Assembly (NCBI GenBank): GCA_963828285.1
Contig: CAWHEB010000001.1
Coordinates: forward strand, 248,001 to 312,000
Direction: 5' to 3'
Length of the DNA: 64,000 bases
Source of the DNA: DAIOEK01 sp963828285
Lineage (GTDB): Bacteria; Chloroflexota; Anaerolineae; Anaerolineales; Anaerolineaceae
Of the stretch, positions 8,832 through 17,294 are shown piece by piece (positions within the stretch are counted from its first letter, which is position 1; each line of letters starts with the position of its first letter). The notes beneath the pieces were generated by a model. The model saw only the letters and a program-made list of their open reading frames with translations. It had not been told where the DNA came from and made no database searches. Both the position numbers and the translations under genes were made by a program.

Positions 8832-9566
8832 GGGATGCAAATGACCGTAAACATTGGGCTAGCTTTTTTGGCTGGTTTAGCATCATTCTTATCACCATGT
8901 GTATTTTCGCTAGTCCCAGCCTATATTGGTTATTTAAGTGGAAGAACGCTGGCTGGATTTGATAAGACAAATGAACAGGAACAACCATCCCATTGGTTGA
9001 CCTTTAGCCATGGATTGGCATTTGTTCTTGGATTTAGCCTGGTATTTATTCTATTGGGGATTGCAGTATCTGCTTTAGGAAGTTTTCTTTATTCCATTAA
9101 AGGGATCCTTTCCAAAGTAGGTGGAATAGTCATAATCCTTTTCGGTATCCACATGACCGGTCTGTACCGTTTTCAATTCCTTGAATACGATCTGCGGCCA
9201 CATACCCAGTTGGACCGAAACAGGGGATACATTTCTTCATTCCTACTTGGGATTTTTTTCTCCGCAGGCTGGTCGCCATGCGTTGGACCAGTATTGGGAT
9301 CAATTCTTGCGATTGCTCTTAATGGAGGCAGCATTCAATTAGGAGCAGTACTGCTTACTGCCTATTCTGCTGGAATGGCCATTCCATTTTTGGCTGCTGC
9401 TATCGGAATTGGATGGGTATCGAAAACACTTCGCAAGTATTCAAAGGTCCTTCACTACATCGAGATTGTTATGGGCGTTGTTCTTATTATTGTTGGAATA
9501 TTATTGATCATGGGCACATTTGAGCAGTTGGCGAGATTTGGATTGCCTTTCAACCTTGGATTGTAA
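8832..9566 (+). CDS. ccdA: CcdA-type thiol-disulfide membrane transporter
   Basis: Passes reducing power from cytoplasmic thioredoxin across the membrane to extracytoplasmic thiol proteins. About six membrane helices. The two redox-active cysteines are in LASFLSPCVFSLVPAYIGYLSG (helix 1) and SAGWSPCVGPVLG (helix 4). ATG 8832 is chosen because it lies just past the stop of the preceding gene; TTG 8811 would overlap it. The neighbouring DUF2085 protein has a glutaredoxin-like N-terminus, but its active-site cysteines are missing, so it is not an obvious partner. No cytochrome c genes are nearby. Confidence 0.88.
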   Translation, partial: GMQMTVNIGLAFLAGLASFLSPCVFSLVPAYIGYLSGRTLAGFDKTNEQEQPSHWLTFSHGLAFVLGFSLVFILLGIAVSALGSFLYSIKGILSKVGGIVIILFGIHMTGLYRFQFLEYDLRPHTQLDRNRGYISSFLLGIFFSAGWSPCVGPVLGSILAIALNGGSIQLGAVLLTAYSAGMAIPFLAAAIGIGWVSKTLRKYSKVLHYIEIVMGVVLIIVGILLIMGTFEQLARFGLPFNLGL

Positions 9567-9585
9567 GAATCAGATTGCAGCATAA

Positions 9586-10569
9586 ATGATGAACATTATT
9601 CTCTATACTTCAAAATCCGATACCAATTTGGACGAAATACAAAAACAGATAAGCGAGTTCCAAGCAGAGTATGAGTTTCAGCTAATTAAGATCAGTATTG
9701 ACGATGAACCTGATGTATATCAGGGATATGCAGGTAAAACACCAGTCTTAGAAGTGGGGCCGTACCATTTATTTTCTCCATTTACCCAAGCAGACATCAA
9801 AATGACCTTAGGCGCTGCAGCCGACAGACAAAAAAGGCTTGAGATATCCGGCGATCCTACCTACCAACGACGACTAGAACGCGGTAAGGAAATCACCGGA
9901 GCGGACAAATTCAGCCTGTGGCTGACACGAAATTATATGTGGATATTTAATGTCGCGTTGTTGATATTCGTTGGACTGCCTTTTATGGCTCCTGTCTTTG
10001 AAAAAAATGGTATGCAGATCCCGGCTAAGATCATCTATACCGTTTACAGTCCACTTTGCCATCAATTTGGATTTCGATCATGGTTTTTATACGGAGAACA
10101 ACCGGCATATCCACGTGATCTTGCAGGACAACCAGGTGTCTCTTTTGAACAGGCTACAGGGATATCTCCACTTGATGTAATTGATGCAAAAGCGTACATT
10201 GGCAATGATCAACTTGGTTATAAAGTCGCCATTTGTGAACGAGATGTTGCAATTTATGGAGGTATCCTTCTGTTTGGACTGCTTTTCACGGTTACAGGTC
10301 GAAGGATGAAGTCGATCCCGTGGTATTTTTGGATACTTCTGGGGATACTACCGATGGGAATAGATGGCGTCTCACAATTACCAAGTTTGTTGGCAATCAA
10401 CCTAACCTGGCTACCATTAAGAGAAAGCACACCACTGCTTCGGACAATTACTGGATTACTATTCGGATTAACTACAGCATGGTATGGATATCCATTTATA
10501 GAAGAATCCATGGTGCAAAGCAGAAAAATCCTTCTTAAGAAATTCGCATTTCAGAAGGATCCAGCATGA
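9586..10569 (+). CDS. glutaredoxin-like domain fused to DUF2085 membrane protein
   Basis: A 327-residue two-part protein. Residues 1-75 look like a small thioredoxin fold (NIILYTSKSDTNLDEIQKQISEF, later GKTPVLEVG), yet the position where the family has CxxC reads SKSDTNLD with no cysteine. Residues 115-310 hold about five membrane helices and the DUF2085 marks: SPLCHQFGFRSWFLYG and CERDVAIYGGILLFGL. The two conserved cysteines (CHQ and CERD) suggest metal or redox chemistry at the membrane, as inference. It follows ccdA by 19 bases and overlaps the next gene by ATGA, indicating an operon. Confidence 0.75.
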   Translation: MMNIILYTSKSDTNLDEIQKQISEFQAEYEFQLIKISIDDEPDVYQGYAGKTPVLEVGPYHLFSPFTQADIKMTLGAAADRQKRLEISGDPTYQRRLERGKEITGADKFSLWLTRNYMWIFNVALLIFVGLPFMAPVFEKNGMQIPAKIIYTVYSPLCHQFGFRSWFLYGEQPAYPRDLAGQPGVSFEQATGISPLDVIDAKAYIGNDQLGYKVAICERDVAIYGGILLFGLLFTVTGRRMKSIPWYFWILLGILPMGIDGVSQLPSLLAINLTWLPLRESTPLLRTITGLLFGLTTAWYGYPFIEESMVQSRKILLKKFAFQKDPA

Positions 10570-11354
10570 TCGAACATAAAAACTCACAAGGATTATCCTG
10601 GGTTCAGTTTAATAGTTTTTCCGGGTTTCCTATTCAACATGGTTTTTTTCAAAGGGATGGAGGTGTATCTCCAGATCCATGGAAATCGTTAAATCTTGGT
10701 GGCGGGATTGGCGATATTCCTCAAAATACCATTGAAAATAAGAGCAGGATGCTGTCAGCTTTTGGGATAAGACGAGATCAAGTATATGACGTCTGGCAAG
10801 TCCATTCAACAGAAGTCATAACAGCATTAACACCCCGGATGGATGGAGATCCTTACCTTAAAGCTGATGGGATCATCACAGACCAAGTTGGACTGGCGCT
10901 GGTCATGCGTTTCGCTGATTGTGTACCGATCCTGGTTTATGACCCAAACAGGCATGTAGTCGGGATTGGACATGCAGGATGGAAAGGCACTGTGAATGAT
11001 ATGGCAGGAGCCTTGATCACAGGTATGGAAAAAAAATACAACTGCCGACCTTCGGATCTGGTTGCGGGTATTGGTCCCTCAATCTGCCAATCGCACTATC
11101 AGGTTGGTAGTGAAGTAATCGATGCTCTATCCGCTAAGTTCTCAAATGAAGAAATCGATCAAGTCACGAAATTCACGAATAATTCTCCGCATTTGGATCT
11201 ATGGAAAACCAATCAGATTTTTTTACAACGAGCAGGAGTATTATCTATTGAGGTCGCTGGGATGTGTACCGCGTGTGAAACCGATAAATGGTTTTCGCAC
11301 CGCGGCGAAAATGGAAAAACCGGACGATTTGGTGCAGTAATTCAACTGGAATAA
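10566..11354 (+). CDS. pgeF: purine nucleoside phosphorylase/laccase-domain protein (YfiH family)
   Basis: A 262-residue member of the YlmD/YfiH multicopper-oxidase-like family, now known to act on purine nucleosides and to be linked with peptidoglycan editing. Motifs: WQVHSTEV, ADCVPILVYDPNRHVVGIGHAGWKGTVNDMAG holding the zinc-binding Cys/His, and near the end CTACETDKWFSHRGENGKTGRFGAVI. It begins with ATG overlapping the upstream stop and is followed 9 bases later by the YggS gene. The YfiH-YggS-YggT-DUF167 order is a common conserved cluster in bacteria. Confidence 0.9.
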   Translation: MIEHKNSQGLSWVQFNSFSGFPIQHGFFQRDGGVSPDPWKSLNLGGGIGDIPQNTIENKSRMLSAFGIRRDQVYDVWQVHSTEVITALTPRMDGDPYLKADGIITDQVGLALVMRFADCVPILVYDPNRHVVGIGHAGWKGTVNDMAGALITGMEKKYNCRPSDLVAGIGPSICQSHYQVGSEVIDALSAKFSNEEIDQVTKFTNNSPHLDLWKTNQIFLQRAGVLSIEVAGMCTACETDKWFSHRGENGKTGRFGAVIQLE

Positions 11355-11363
11355 CCTTATCAT

Positions 11364-12086
11364 ATGAAAAATGCCGGCTCAATTGATGAGAATTATAAAT
11401 TCTTAGTGGATTCAATCTTAGATTGTGCCAATAAAGTTGGTAGATCCGGTGACCCGATTAAAATTGTAGCTGTCAGCAAATTTCAGCCTGTCGAAAAAAT
11501 AATCCAAGCCATAGAAGCTGGTGCAACAGATTTTGGAGAAAATTATGCGGAACAAGCCGTTGATAAAATCCATATGCTAGAGGAAAAACAAATCCGATGG
11601 CATATGATCGGACATATTCAATCCAGGAAAGCCGAAATAGTCGTGGAAAACTTTGATTATATCCATACGATAGACAGTATCAAAATTGCAAGGAGATTAT
11701 CCGATAAAGCAATTACTCTCGGAAAAATAATTGATTGTCTAGTTGAATTGAATATAGCCGACGAAGAAACAAAATCCGGCTATCGGGTCATCGATGAATT
11801 CCATTTTGAGCAATTTAGTGAAGAACTAACGTTGATGAAGGAATTGTCTGGGATCAGATTGAATGGATTAATGTCGATGCCTCCTGTAGGTATCCCACAT
11901 GAAGAGACCAGCAAATTCTTCAATCAAACCAGGGAAATTTTGGAGAAATCATCAAAAATAGTTCAAGCGAGTTCATGGAAAGAACTTTCCATGGGAACGA
12001 GCAGCGATTACAAGCTGGCTATTGAGTGTGGATCAACGATAGTAAGAATTGGGACATCCATTTTTGGGGAAAGACTTGAGAGGTGA
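11364..12086 (+). CDS. YggS family pyridoxal phosphate homeostasis protein
   Basis: A 240-residue single-domain alanine-racemase-like barrel that binds PLP and buffers vitamin B6 pools. The PLP lysine is in IKIVAVSKFQPVEKI, followed by DFGENYAEQA, IRWHMIGHIQSRKAE and the C-terminal phosphate-binding SMGTSSDYKLAIECGSTIVRIGTSIFGER. Length matches the family. It sits between pgeF and yggT, the standard neighbourhood. Confidence 0.93.
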   Translation: MKNAGSIDENYKFLVDSILDCANKVGRSGDPIKIVAVSKFQPVEKIIQAIEAGATDFGENYAEQAVDKIHMLEEKQIRWHMIGHIQSRKAEIVVENFDYIHTIDSIKIARRLSDKAITLGKIIDCLVELNIADEETKSGYRVIDEFHFEQFSEELTLMKELSGIRLNGLMSMPPVGIPHEETSKFFNQTREILEKSSKIVQASSWKELSMGTSSDYKLAIECGSTIVRIGTSIFGERLER

Positions 12087-12092
12087 TTATTT

Positions 12093-12356
12093 ATGGGCTT
12101 TTTTTTGGCAAGGATACTCAACGCAGCAATTGAGATATATGTTTTAGTAATTATTGCTGATGTCATTGTTTCATACTTTCTTTCACCATACCATCGGGTA
12201 AGAGAGTTTCTTGATAGGCTTGTTCAACCACTCTTAACTCCAATCAGACGAATCATTCCACTGGTCGGCCCAATCGATTTCTCGCCACTTGTCCTTCTTC
12301 TTCTTGTGCAGTGGGGTGGACGAGCGATTGTATCTTTACTGGCGACGCTTCCGTAA
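12093..12356 (+). CDS. YggT family membrane protein
   Basis: An 87-residue protein with two hydrophobic helices and the family's motifs: VIVSYFLSPYHRVREFLDRLVQPLLTPIRRIIP, then DFSPLVLLLLVQWG. YggT proteins are linked to cell shape and osmotic tolerance, with a mechanism not settled. The start has an SD (GAGGTG). It lies in the YggS-YggT-DUF167 cluster, 6 bases after YggS. Confidence 0.9.
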   Translation: MGFFLARILNAAIEIYVLVIIADVIVSYFLSPYHRVREFLDRLVQPLLTPIRRIIPLVGPIDFSPLVLLLLVQWGGRAIVSLLATLP

Positions 12357-12364
12357 ATCCACAT

Positions 12365-12655
12365 ATGGCTGATTCTAGCTGTACACTTATTCTGAAAGTA
12401 ACTCCAGGAGCAAAAAAGAATGAAGTCATCGGATTGCTACCTGATGGAACATTACGAGTGAAAATTATTGCTCCACCTGTTGAGGGAAAAGCGAATACTT
12501 TTCTGGTGAAATGGATCGCGGAACTTACTGGAATTAAGTCAGCCAAAATCGAAATAATTCACGGCGAAAAAAGCCGCACGAAAATAATTCAGATAGAAGG
12601 TTTATCATCGGCTGAGGTTATGAAAAGAATATTAAGCCAGAATAATCCTATGTGA
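12365..12655 (+). CDS. DUF167 (YggU) family protein
   Basis: A 96-residue protein of the YggU/DUF167 family, from ATG 12365, just after the YggT stop. A longer in-frame extension to 12311 would overlap yggT and is rejected. Core motif: LKVTPGAKKNEVIG...LRVKIIAPPVEGKANTFLVKWIAELTG, then IIHGEKSRTKIIQI. Function is unknown in the family. It ends inside the 3' end of the convergent NACHT gene (8-base overlap). Confidence 0.9.
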   Translation: MADSSCTLILKVTPGAKKNEVIGLLPDGTLRVKIIAPPVEGKANTFLVKWIAELTGIKSAKIEIIHGEKSRTKIIQIEGLSSAEVMKRILSQNNPM

Positions 12656-14999
12656 ATCCGAATTTTAGCGTAGATGGGAATGGAACTCCACTAAGAGATA
12701 ATCTCCATAGTGTGTAAAGGGCTAACTCGCGAAGTTGAGGATTTGTACCATACACAACATCATATATTTTGGCAATCACACCCTCCATGGGAAAGTGTGC
12801 CAGATAATCCAATGCGGCTGCTTTTTCCTCATCTGATCCGTAATCGAATACTTTCAAAAGTAACGGGATCGGGGAAATTGTTGGCGAAATACCTTCATTT
12901 TGCCGGTTGGCGAAAGAAATCAGCCACGGGATCAGATAATGATCTTGAAGTTGTTTAGGTACCTGGGAGTCAGTTGATTCTTGATTTTCGAGGACCGCGC
13001 CAGCTGTATTCCGTATGACCCATTGGCTGTCTTCCACTTGAATTTTTTGTAACAAGTTTTTACTCCAGGTTGAATCAATCAATCCAAGCGCGTAGATGCA
13101 TGCACGCCGGACGAGAATATCCTGGTGGGTTATTCCGTCTTTGAGAGTATGCGGACCTTCTGCCAAGTTTGTTGTGAGCATTTCAGCGGTTGCTCTACGC
13201 ATCTGCTCATCTGCTTGCAACAGAATTCTAGCCGTCAAATCCTGAGCTGCAGGGTCGTCTATCACAGCAATTGCCATGCTTGCCGCAATTCGGACGTGCT
13301 GGTCAGGATCAGAAAGAAGTCCACCCAGATCTTTTAGCATGGAAGGATCATTAAGTAATCCACTTGCTAAAGCCGATAAAAGTCTGATGGAAGGTGAGGT
13401 TGAGGCGATATACTGTTTGAATAGTCCAGCGATGTTCTTTTCATTGGATAGCACTAACGCAGCCACAGCCTGAGCTCGGATTCCCATGGGTTGGTTTTCG
13501 CTGTTCATTGTTTGGGCTAATCTACGCATGATCTGTGGACGGAAGATACTGCCAGTTTTACATTCCGGGAGCCAGTGAGAAACAGAAAACAGCCTTCGAT
13601 ACAAAGGCGCATCATGATCAATTTGTTCAAAATTGATGTACTGGGTAGTATCCAACATATGGGACAAATACTCCAGAGCAAGATCACGTGCTGGCCATTC
13701 TGGCTGTGAGAAAATGGATTGACATTGTCCGTTACGAATAAGTGCATTACTGGCGAGAAATCCAAGAAAAACCGGATGGGTAAATATAATGCTGCCCCTA
13801 TTTGTTTGCTGTAGCAGGATTTTCTTTGAAACCAGAGCCATTGCTTTATTTGTTCTTATCTGTTGTCCAGCAGGCGATGTCGATTCATCCGTTTCAGGTT
13901 GAACCAGTTCAGGAACATAGTGGTCAATTTCGTACTTGTTGATGATCGGATTTTGACTGATCAAAGTTTGATAAGCCAAGACTTCCAATGATGACCTCAA
14001 AGCAGCCGGGGGAACCATTTGACGGATGTAGGAATTGAGGATATCAAATGAAATCTGTCCAGATTCATTGCCTGACAATGCCGATGAGACTTGCAGCGTG
14101 TATTCAAGCGGAGTAAACACTCTCTTTTGTTGGGTGATCCATGTGGTCGTGGAAGATATTTGGAGTTCGGTGTATTCGTCCTTTGGATCACTTCCTCTAT
14201 CTTTCAGATAGGCATTACAGAATTTTTTGATATATGACACCAATGAAGGGTAATTCCAATAGCTCATCACCACCGGAATAACGCCCAATTCGATAAAGCC
14301 ATCCAAAAAATCGGTAGGTCCGGTAATGATCAGCCGGTTTCCCGGGAAAGCAGAGATCAATACTTTAATTTCGTCATGACATTGTGTTAATAGTGGACGA
14401 GGTAATTCGTCAAATCCATCAATCATAAGTAAAGTTTGGTTATTTTTTATCTCCTCCTGGACTAGTGTTGCTACCTTTGGAGCGGATAGATCAGGGTAAT
14501 AATCACAAACAATTTTTGATAATTTCTCGATGGGACTGCTTGAAGAGTCGTATTCCAATAAATCCCGTGCATGAATCAAGATAGGCAGAGGACTATTGAG
14601 ATAGGACACATTTGGATTACCAATGGCGATCTGAGCTGCGAGATAAGCTAATGCGACAGTTTTTCCAGTCCCTGGGCGGCCTAAAATAGCGATATTAGAT
14701 CCGCCTTCAAGAATCCGTGTAACAGGGATCGATTTGACTGAGTATTTTGCAACAAATTCGGGCCATTCAGGCATATAAGGTAATTCAGAATGAATCAGAC
14801 TTGTGATGGTATTTGTGCTGTCAGGTGCAACATGCGCGGGAGGAGGTAAGATACCCGGAGTAACAACAATATCATCCAAGGGGTACAAATTAGACAATAA
14901 ATGCATTGATTGTGCTCGAATAAATGTATGCTGAAGAAACTTATCGCGAATATCGGATTGACTTTTTCCTTGCGGTTTTACTTGAGCTTTACTTTGCAT
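12648..14999 (-). CDS. NACHT-like NTPase with C-terminal HEAT repeats
   Basis: A 783-residue STAND-type NTPase. After an ~100-residue N-terminus of no recognised domain, the NTPase core has Walker A GRPGTGKT (near residue 121) and Walker B LLMIDGFDELP (near 205), the NACHT signature DGFDELP. From about residue 500 onward are alpha-helical HEAT repeats (for example AASMAIAVIDDPAAQ, VRRACIYALGLID). No nuclease, TIR, protease or transmembrane effector is seen. ATG 14999 has GGGAGG upstream. It starts inside the end of the DUF164 gene, an 11-base overlap implying translational coupling. Could be a signalling, transport-assembly or defence protein. The sequence does not decide. Confidence 0.82.
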   Translation of the reverse strand: MQSKAQVKPQGKSQSDIRDKFLQHTFIRAQSMHLLSNLYPLDDIVVTPGILPPPAHVAPDSTNTITSLIHSELPYMPEWPEFVAKYSVKSIPVTRILEGGSNIAILGRPGTGKTVALAYLAAQIAIGNPNVSYLNSPLPILIHARDLLEYDSSSSPIEKLSKIVCDYYPDLSAPKVATLVQEEIKNNQTLLMIDGFDELPRPLLTQCHDEIKVLISAFPGNRLIITGPTDFLDGFIELGVIPVVMSYWNYPSLVSYIKKFCNAYLKDRGSDPKDEYTELQISSTTTWITQQKRVFTPLEYTLQVSSALSGNESGQISFDILNSYIRQMVPPAALRSSLEVLAYQTLISQNPIINKYEIDHYVPELVQPETDESTSPAGQQIRTNKAMALVSKKILLQQTNRGSIIFTHPVFLGFLASNALIRNGQCQSIFSQPEWPARDLALEYLSHMLDTTQYINFEQIDHDAPLYRRLFSVSHWLPECKTGSIFRPQIMRRLAQTMNSENQPMGIRAQAVAALVLSNEKNIAGLFKQYIASTSPSIRLLSALASGLLNDPSMLKDLGGLLSDPDQHVRIAASMAIAVIDDPAAQDLTARILLQADEQMRRATAEMLTTNLAEGPHTLKDGITHQDILVRRACIYALGLIDSTWSKNLLQKIQVEDSQWVIRNTAGAVLENQESTDSQVPKQLQDHYLIPWLISFANRQNEGISPTISPIPLLLKVFDYGSDEEKAAALDYLAHFPMEGVIAKIYDVVYGTNPQLRELALYTLWRLSLSGVPFPSTLKFGFT

Positions 15000-15690
15000 A
15001 CAAAATCCTCCCACAGGTTGAGCAGAAACATAAATCCAAGGAAATTCTAGCTTTTTGCCATTCCTCTTGCGTTATTTCCGCCCCACATTTTTCACACGTA
15101 TTCTCAACAATTTGTGTCACCGCAATCCCCTTACGCGAACTTCTGATCTTCTTGTATAAAACCAGAACATCTGGTTCGATTGTTTTTAATAATGCATCCC
15201 GTTCAGTTTGGAGAGTAGTGATCTCTTTTTCTAAATTCTGTTTTTCTGCCCGTAATTGACTGTCTGCCGTTTCTTTCATATTCCGTGTTTTCAATAGAGA
15301 ATCAGCTAACGATTGTTTAGTATGCAAGTTTTCTTCCACAACAAGCATATCGTTAAATTGTTCTTCCTCAAGAACAGTTACATGCTTTTTCAGCAAAGCT
15401 ATTTCAGATTGAAGGTCTTGCAATTCCTTTGGATTGTTAATTTTGCCGCTATATAAAGAACTTTCACTTTGTTGAATTTTTATCCGACTGGTATTTATCC
15501 TCGATTCGACATCTTTTTGCCTGTTCTCAGAAAGGAATAGAACCTCAGTCTGATCTGTTAACAATTTCTCAGCATTGGTCACTAATGAATTATCTGATAA
15601 TTCCAGATCAATCTGATTAATTCTCTGGAGAAAATTATCCATTTTTGAATCCACGTTTTGGAGCAGGAATAAATTTAGGGATTTGTTCAT
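14989..15690 (-). CDS. coiled-coil protein with C4 zinc ribbon (DUF164/CdsZ-like)
   Basis: A 233-residue protein, mostly a long antiparallel-type coiled coil (residues ~15-180) ending in a C4 zinc ribbon: CEKCGAEITQEE...LCFCSTCGRILY. The DUF164/zf-RING_7 group binds nucleic acid or acts as an adaptor in some bacteria; its role here is not known. TATAAT ends 6 bases before the ATG with no SD, suggesting a leaderless mRNA. The NACHT gene downstream overlaps its 3' end, so the pair should be made together. Confidence 0.85.
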   Translation of the reverse strand: MNKSLNLFLLQNVDSKMDNFLQRINQIDLELSDNSLVTNAEKLLTDQTEVLFLSENRQKDVESRINTSRIKIQQSESSLYSGKINNPKELQDLQSEIALLKKHVTVLEEEQFNDMLVVEENLHTKQSLADSLLKTRNMKETADSQLRAEKQNLEKEITTLQTERDALLKTIEPDVLVLYKKIRSSRKGIAVTQIVENTCEKCGAEITQEEWQKARISLDLCFCSTCGRILYAK

Positions 15691-15776
15691 GGATAAATTA
15701 TAGAAAAGGTTAGGTTACAAAGCAAGGTAAGTCAGCTTTATTTGCGACAGGTATTGTTCTCAGGTATACTTTTTCT
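15691..15776. promoter_or_regulatory. divergent promoters between the DUF164 and GT-C-like genes
   Basis: Forward: TTGCGA at 15742-15747, 17-base spacer, TATACT at 15765-15770, then 6 bases to the ATG at 15777. Reverse: TTGCTT at 15720-15725, 17-base spacer, TATAAT at 15697-15702, then 6 bases to the ATG at 15690. Neither start has a ribosome-binding site, so both transcripts are predicted leaderless. Confidence 0.5.
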
Positions 15777-17294
15777 ATGCTGCCGAAAAAATCCTGGATC
15801 ATCATTTCCGTATTTCTCCTGTTGATCAGCTTGCCATATTTAATCGGTTATTTGGGAAATTCGGCAACATCTCAGTTTAGCGGAATTTTACAAAACCCTG
15901 GAGATGCTTACAGCTATCTCGCTAAAATGCGCCAGGGAAGTGAAGGCGAATGGCTTTTCAAACTACCTTTTACACCAACTCCTGGAGAAGGTAGAGCATT
16001 ATTCCTGTATTACTATCTACTCGGTCATATTTCAGCTCTATTTCATACTCCTTTGATCATCATCTATCATCTCGCACGGATATTCAACAGCATACTTCTG
16101 GTTGGATCGATCGCATTGATTTTGAAAAAGATCTCCGCAAAATGGCAAATCTCACAGAATTTGGGATTATTTTTCACCTTATTCGGATCAGGACTTGGAT
16201 GGATCTATCTTCGGGCAGGTCAAACTCCAACTGATCTATGGGTGGCGGAAGGGTATCCATTTCTCTCAGCGTACACTAATTCACATTTTCCATTAGCACT
16301 AGCTATCATGGTTATCTCCATATATCTCTGGATACTTGACCGGTCAGTATATAAATATTTCGGATTATTCGTCACAGGTTTAATGCTTTCGATTATTCTG
16401 CCATTCGGTTCCGTAATCTTATTAATCCTTTTCGGATTGGATACGGCACTCGGTTGGTTTCTGGAAAGACAATTCAATATTAATGCTTTTTTAGTTTTTG
16501 GTATAAGCTCTTTACCCTATCTGATTTATTCTCTTGGGGCAATACAATCCCAACCCTTGTTGAAGATCTGGAATTCGCAAAATGTGACTCCATCCGCACC
16601 AGCATGGGATATTCTACTGGCATTCTCACCGGCATTGATTATAGCCATTTACGGCGGATTCCATAAAGCGATGGCGAAAGATCGAATTGGAATTCTGCTT
16701 TTGCTTTGGATAGGCATCGGTTTCGGACTTTGCTTTTTGCCGATCAGTCTGCAACGCAGGTTTTTAATAGGTTTATACATTCCCTGTGCAATTCTAGCAA
16801 CTAACGGAATTGCAGTAATTCCATCAATAAAAATCAGGAGATATATACAATGGTTGTATACATTTCTGATCTTACCGACTAATATTCTTGTAATCATCGT
16901 GAGTATGTATGGGGTTAGCACAAGAGATCAAAGGATCTATTTATCAACGAATGAGGTCCAAGGAATCAACTGGCTGGATTCTAATGCTCAACAAGAGGAT
17001 GTTGTACTCGCGTCTGCCGTGGATGGATTGATTTTACCTGCTCTGGCAGGTGTAAAAGTGATCTATGGGCATCCATTCGAGACACCTAACGCAACAGAAG
17101 CAAAACAACTTGTGGAATTTTGTCTAAAGGATATTACAGATTTGACCTGTAAGAATTACTTATTGCAGAATCAAGTTCGTTATGTTTATCTATCGGGAAC
17201 GAATGAGGAGATCACGAAATACAGAGCAAATCCTCTTCCTGGACAAATCGTCTATAAAAATCCCAATGTGATCATTTATGAATATCAACCGTAA
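15777..17294 (+). CDS. polytopic GT-C-like membrane protein (A1)
   Basis: A 505-residue protein with about 11 hydrophobic segments, resembling GT-C membrane glycosyltransferases that use polyprenyl-phosphate sugars. The first external loop has acidic NPGDAYSYLAKMRQGSEGEWLF, a position where GT-C enzymes keep their catalytic Asp. A soluble C-terminal piece (~residues 385-505) carries LSTNEVQGINWLDSNAQQEDVVL. It is clearly paralogous to the gene at 19355-20930 (shared PYLIG, AKM-GSEG-WLF and NLQRR/SLQRR stretches). It overlaps the next gene by 17 bases. Donor and acceptor are unknown. Surface glycan or lipid glycosylation is the likely field. Confidence 0.7.
   Translation: MLPKKSWIIISVFLLLISLPYLIGYLGNSATSQFSGILQNPGDAYSYLAKMRQGSEGEWLFKLPFTPTPGEGRALFLYYYLLGHISALFHTPLIIIYHLARIFNSILLVGSIALILKKISAKWQISQNLGLFFTLFGSGLGWIYLRAGQTPTDLWVAEGYPFLSAYTNSHFPLALAIMVISIYLWILDRSVYKYFGLFVTGLMLSIILPFGSVILLILFGLDTALGWFLERQFNINAFLVFGISSLPYLIYSLGAIQSQPLLKIWNSQNVTPSAPAWDILLAFSPALIIAIYGGFHKAMAKDRIGILLLLWIGIGFGLCFLPISLQRRFLIGLYIPCAILATNGIAVIPSIKIRRYIQWLYTFLILPTNILVIIVSMYGVSTRDQRIYLSTNEVQGINWLDSNAQQEDVVLASAVDGLILPALAGVKVIYGHPFETPNATEAKQLVEFCLKDITDLTCKNYLLQNQVRYVYLSGTNEEITKYRANPLPGQIVYKNPNVIIYEYQP

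Noticed and set aside
12648..14999. NACHT gene as a proven defence system
   Set aside because: No effector domain, no neighbouring defence genes and a core-gene setting. Kept only as an open finding.
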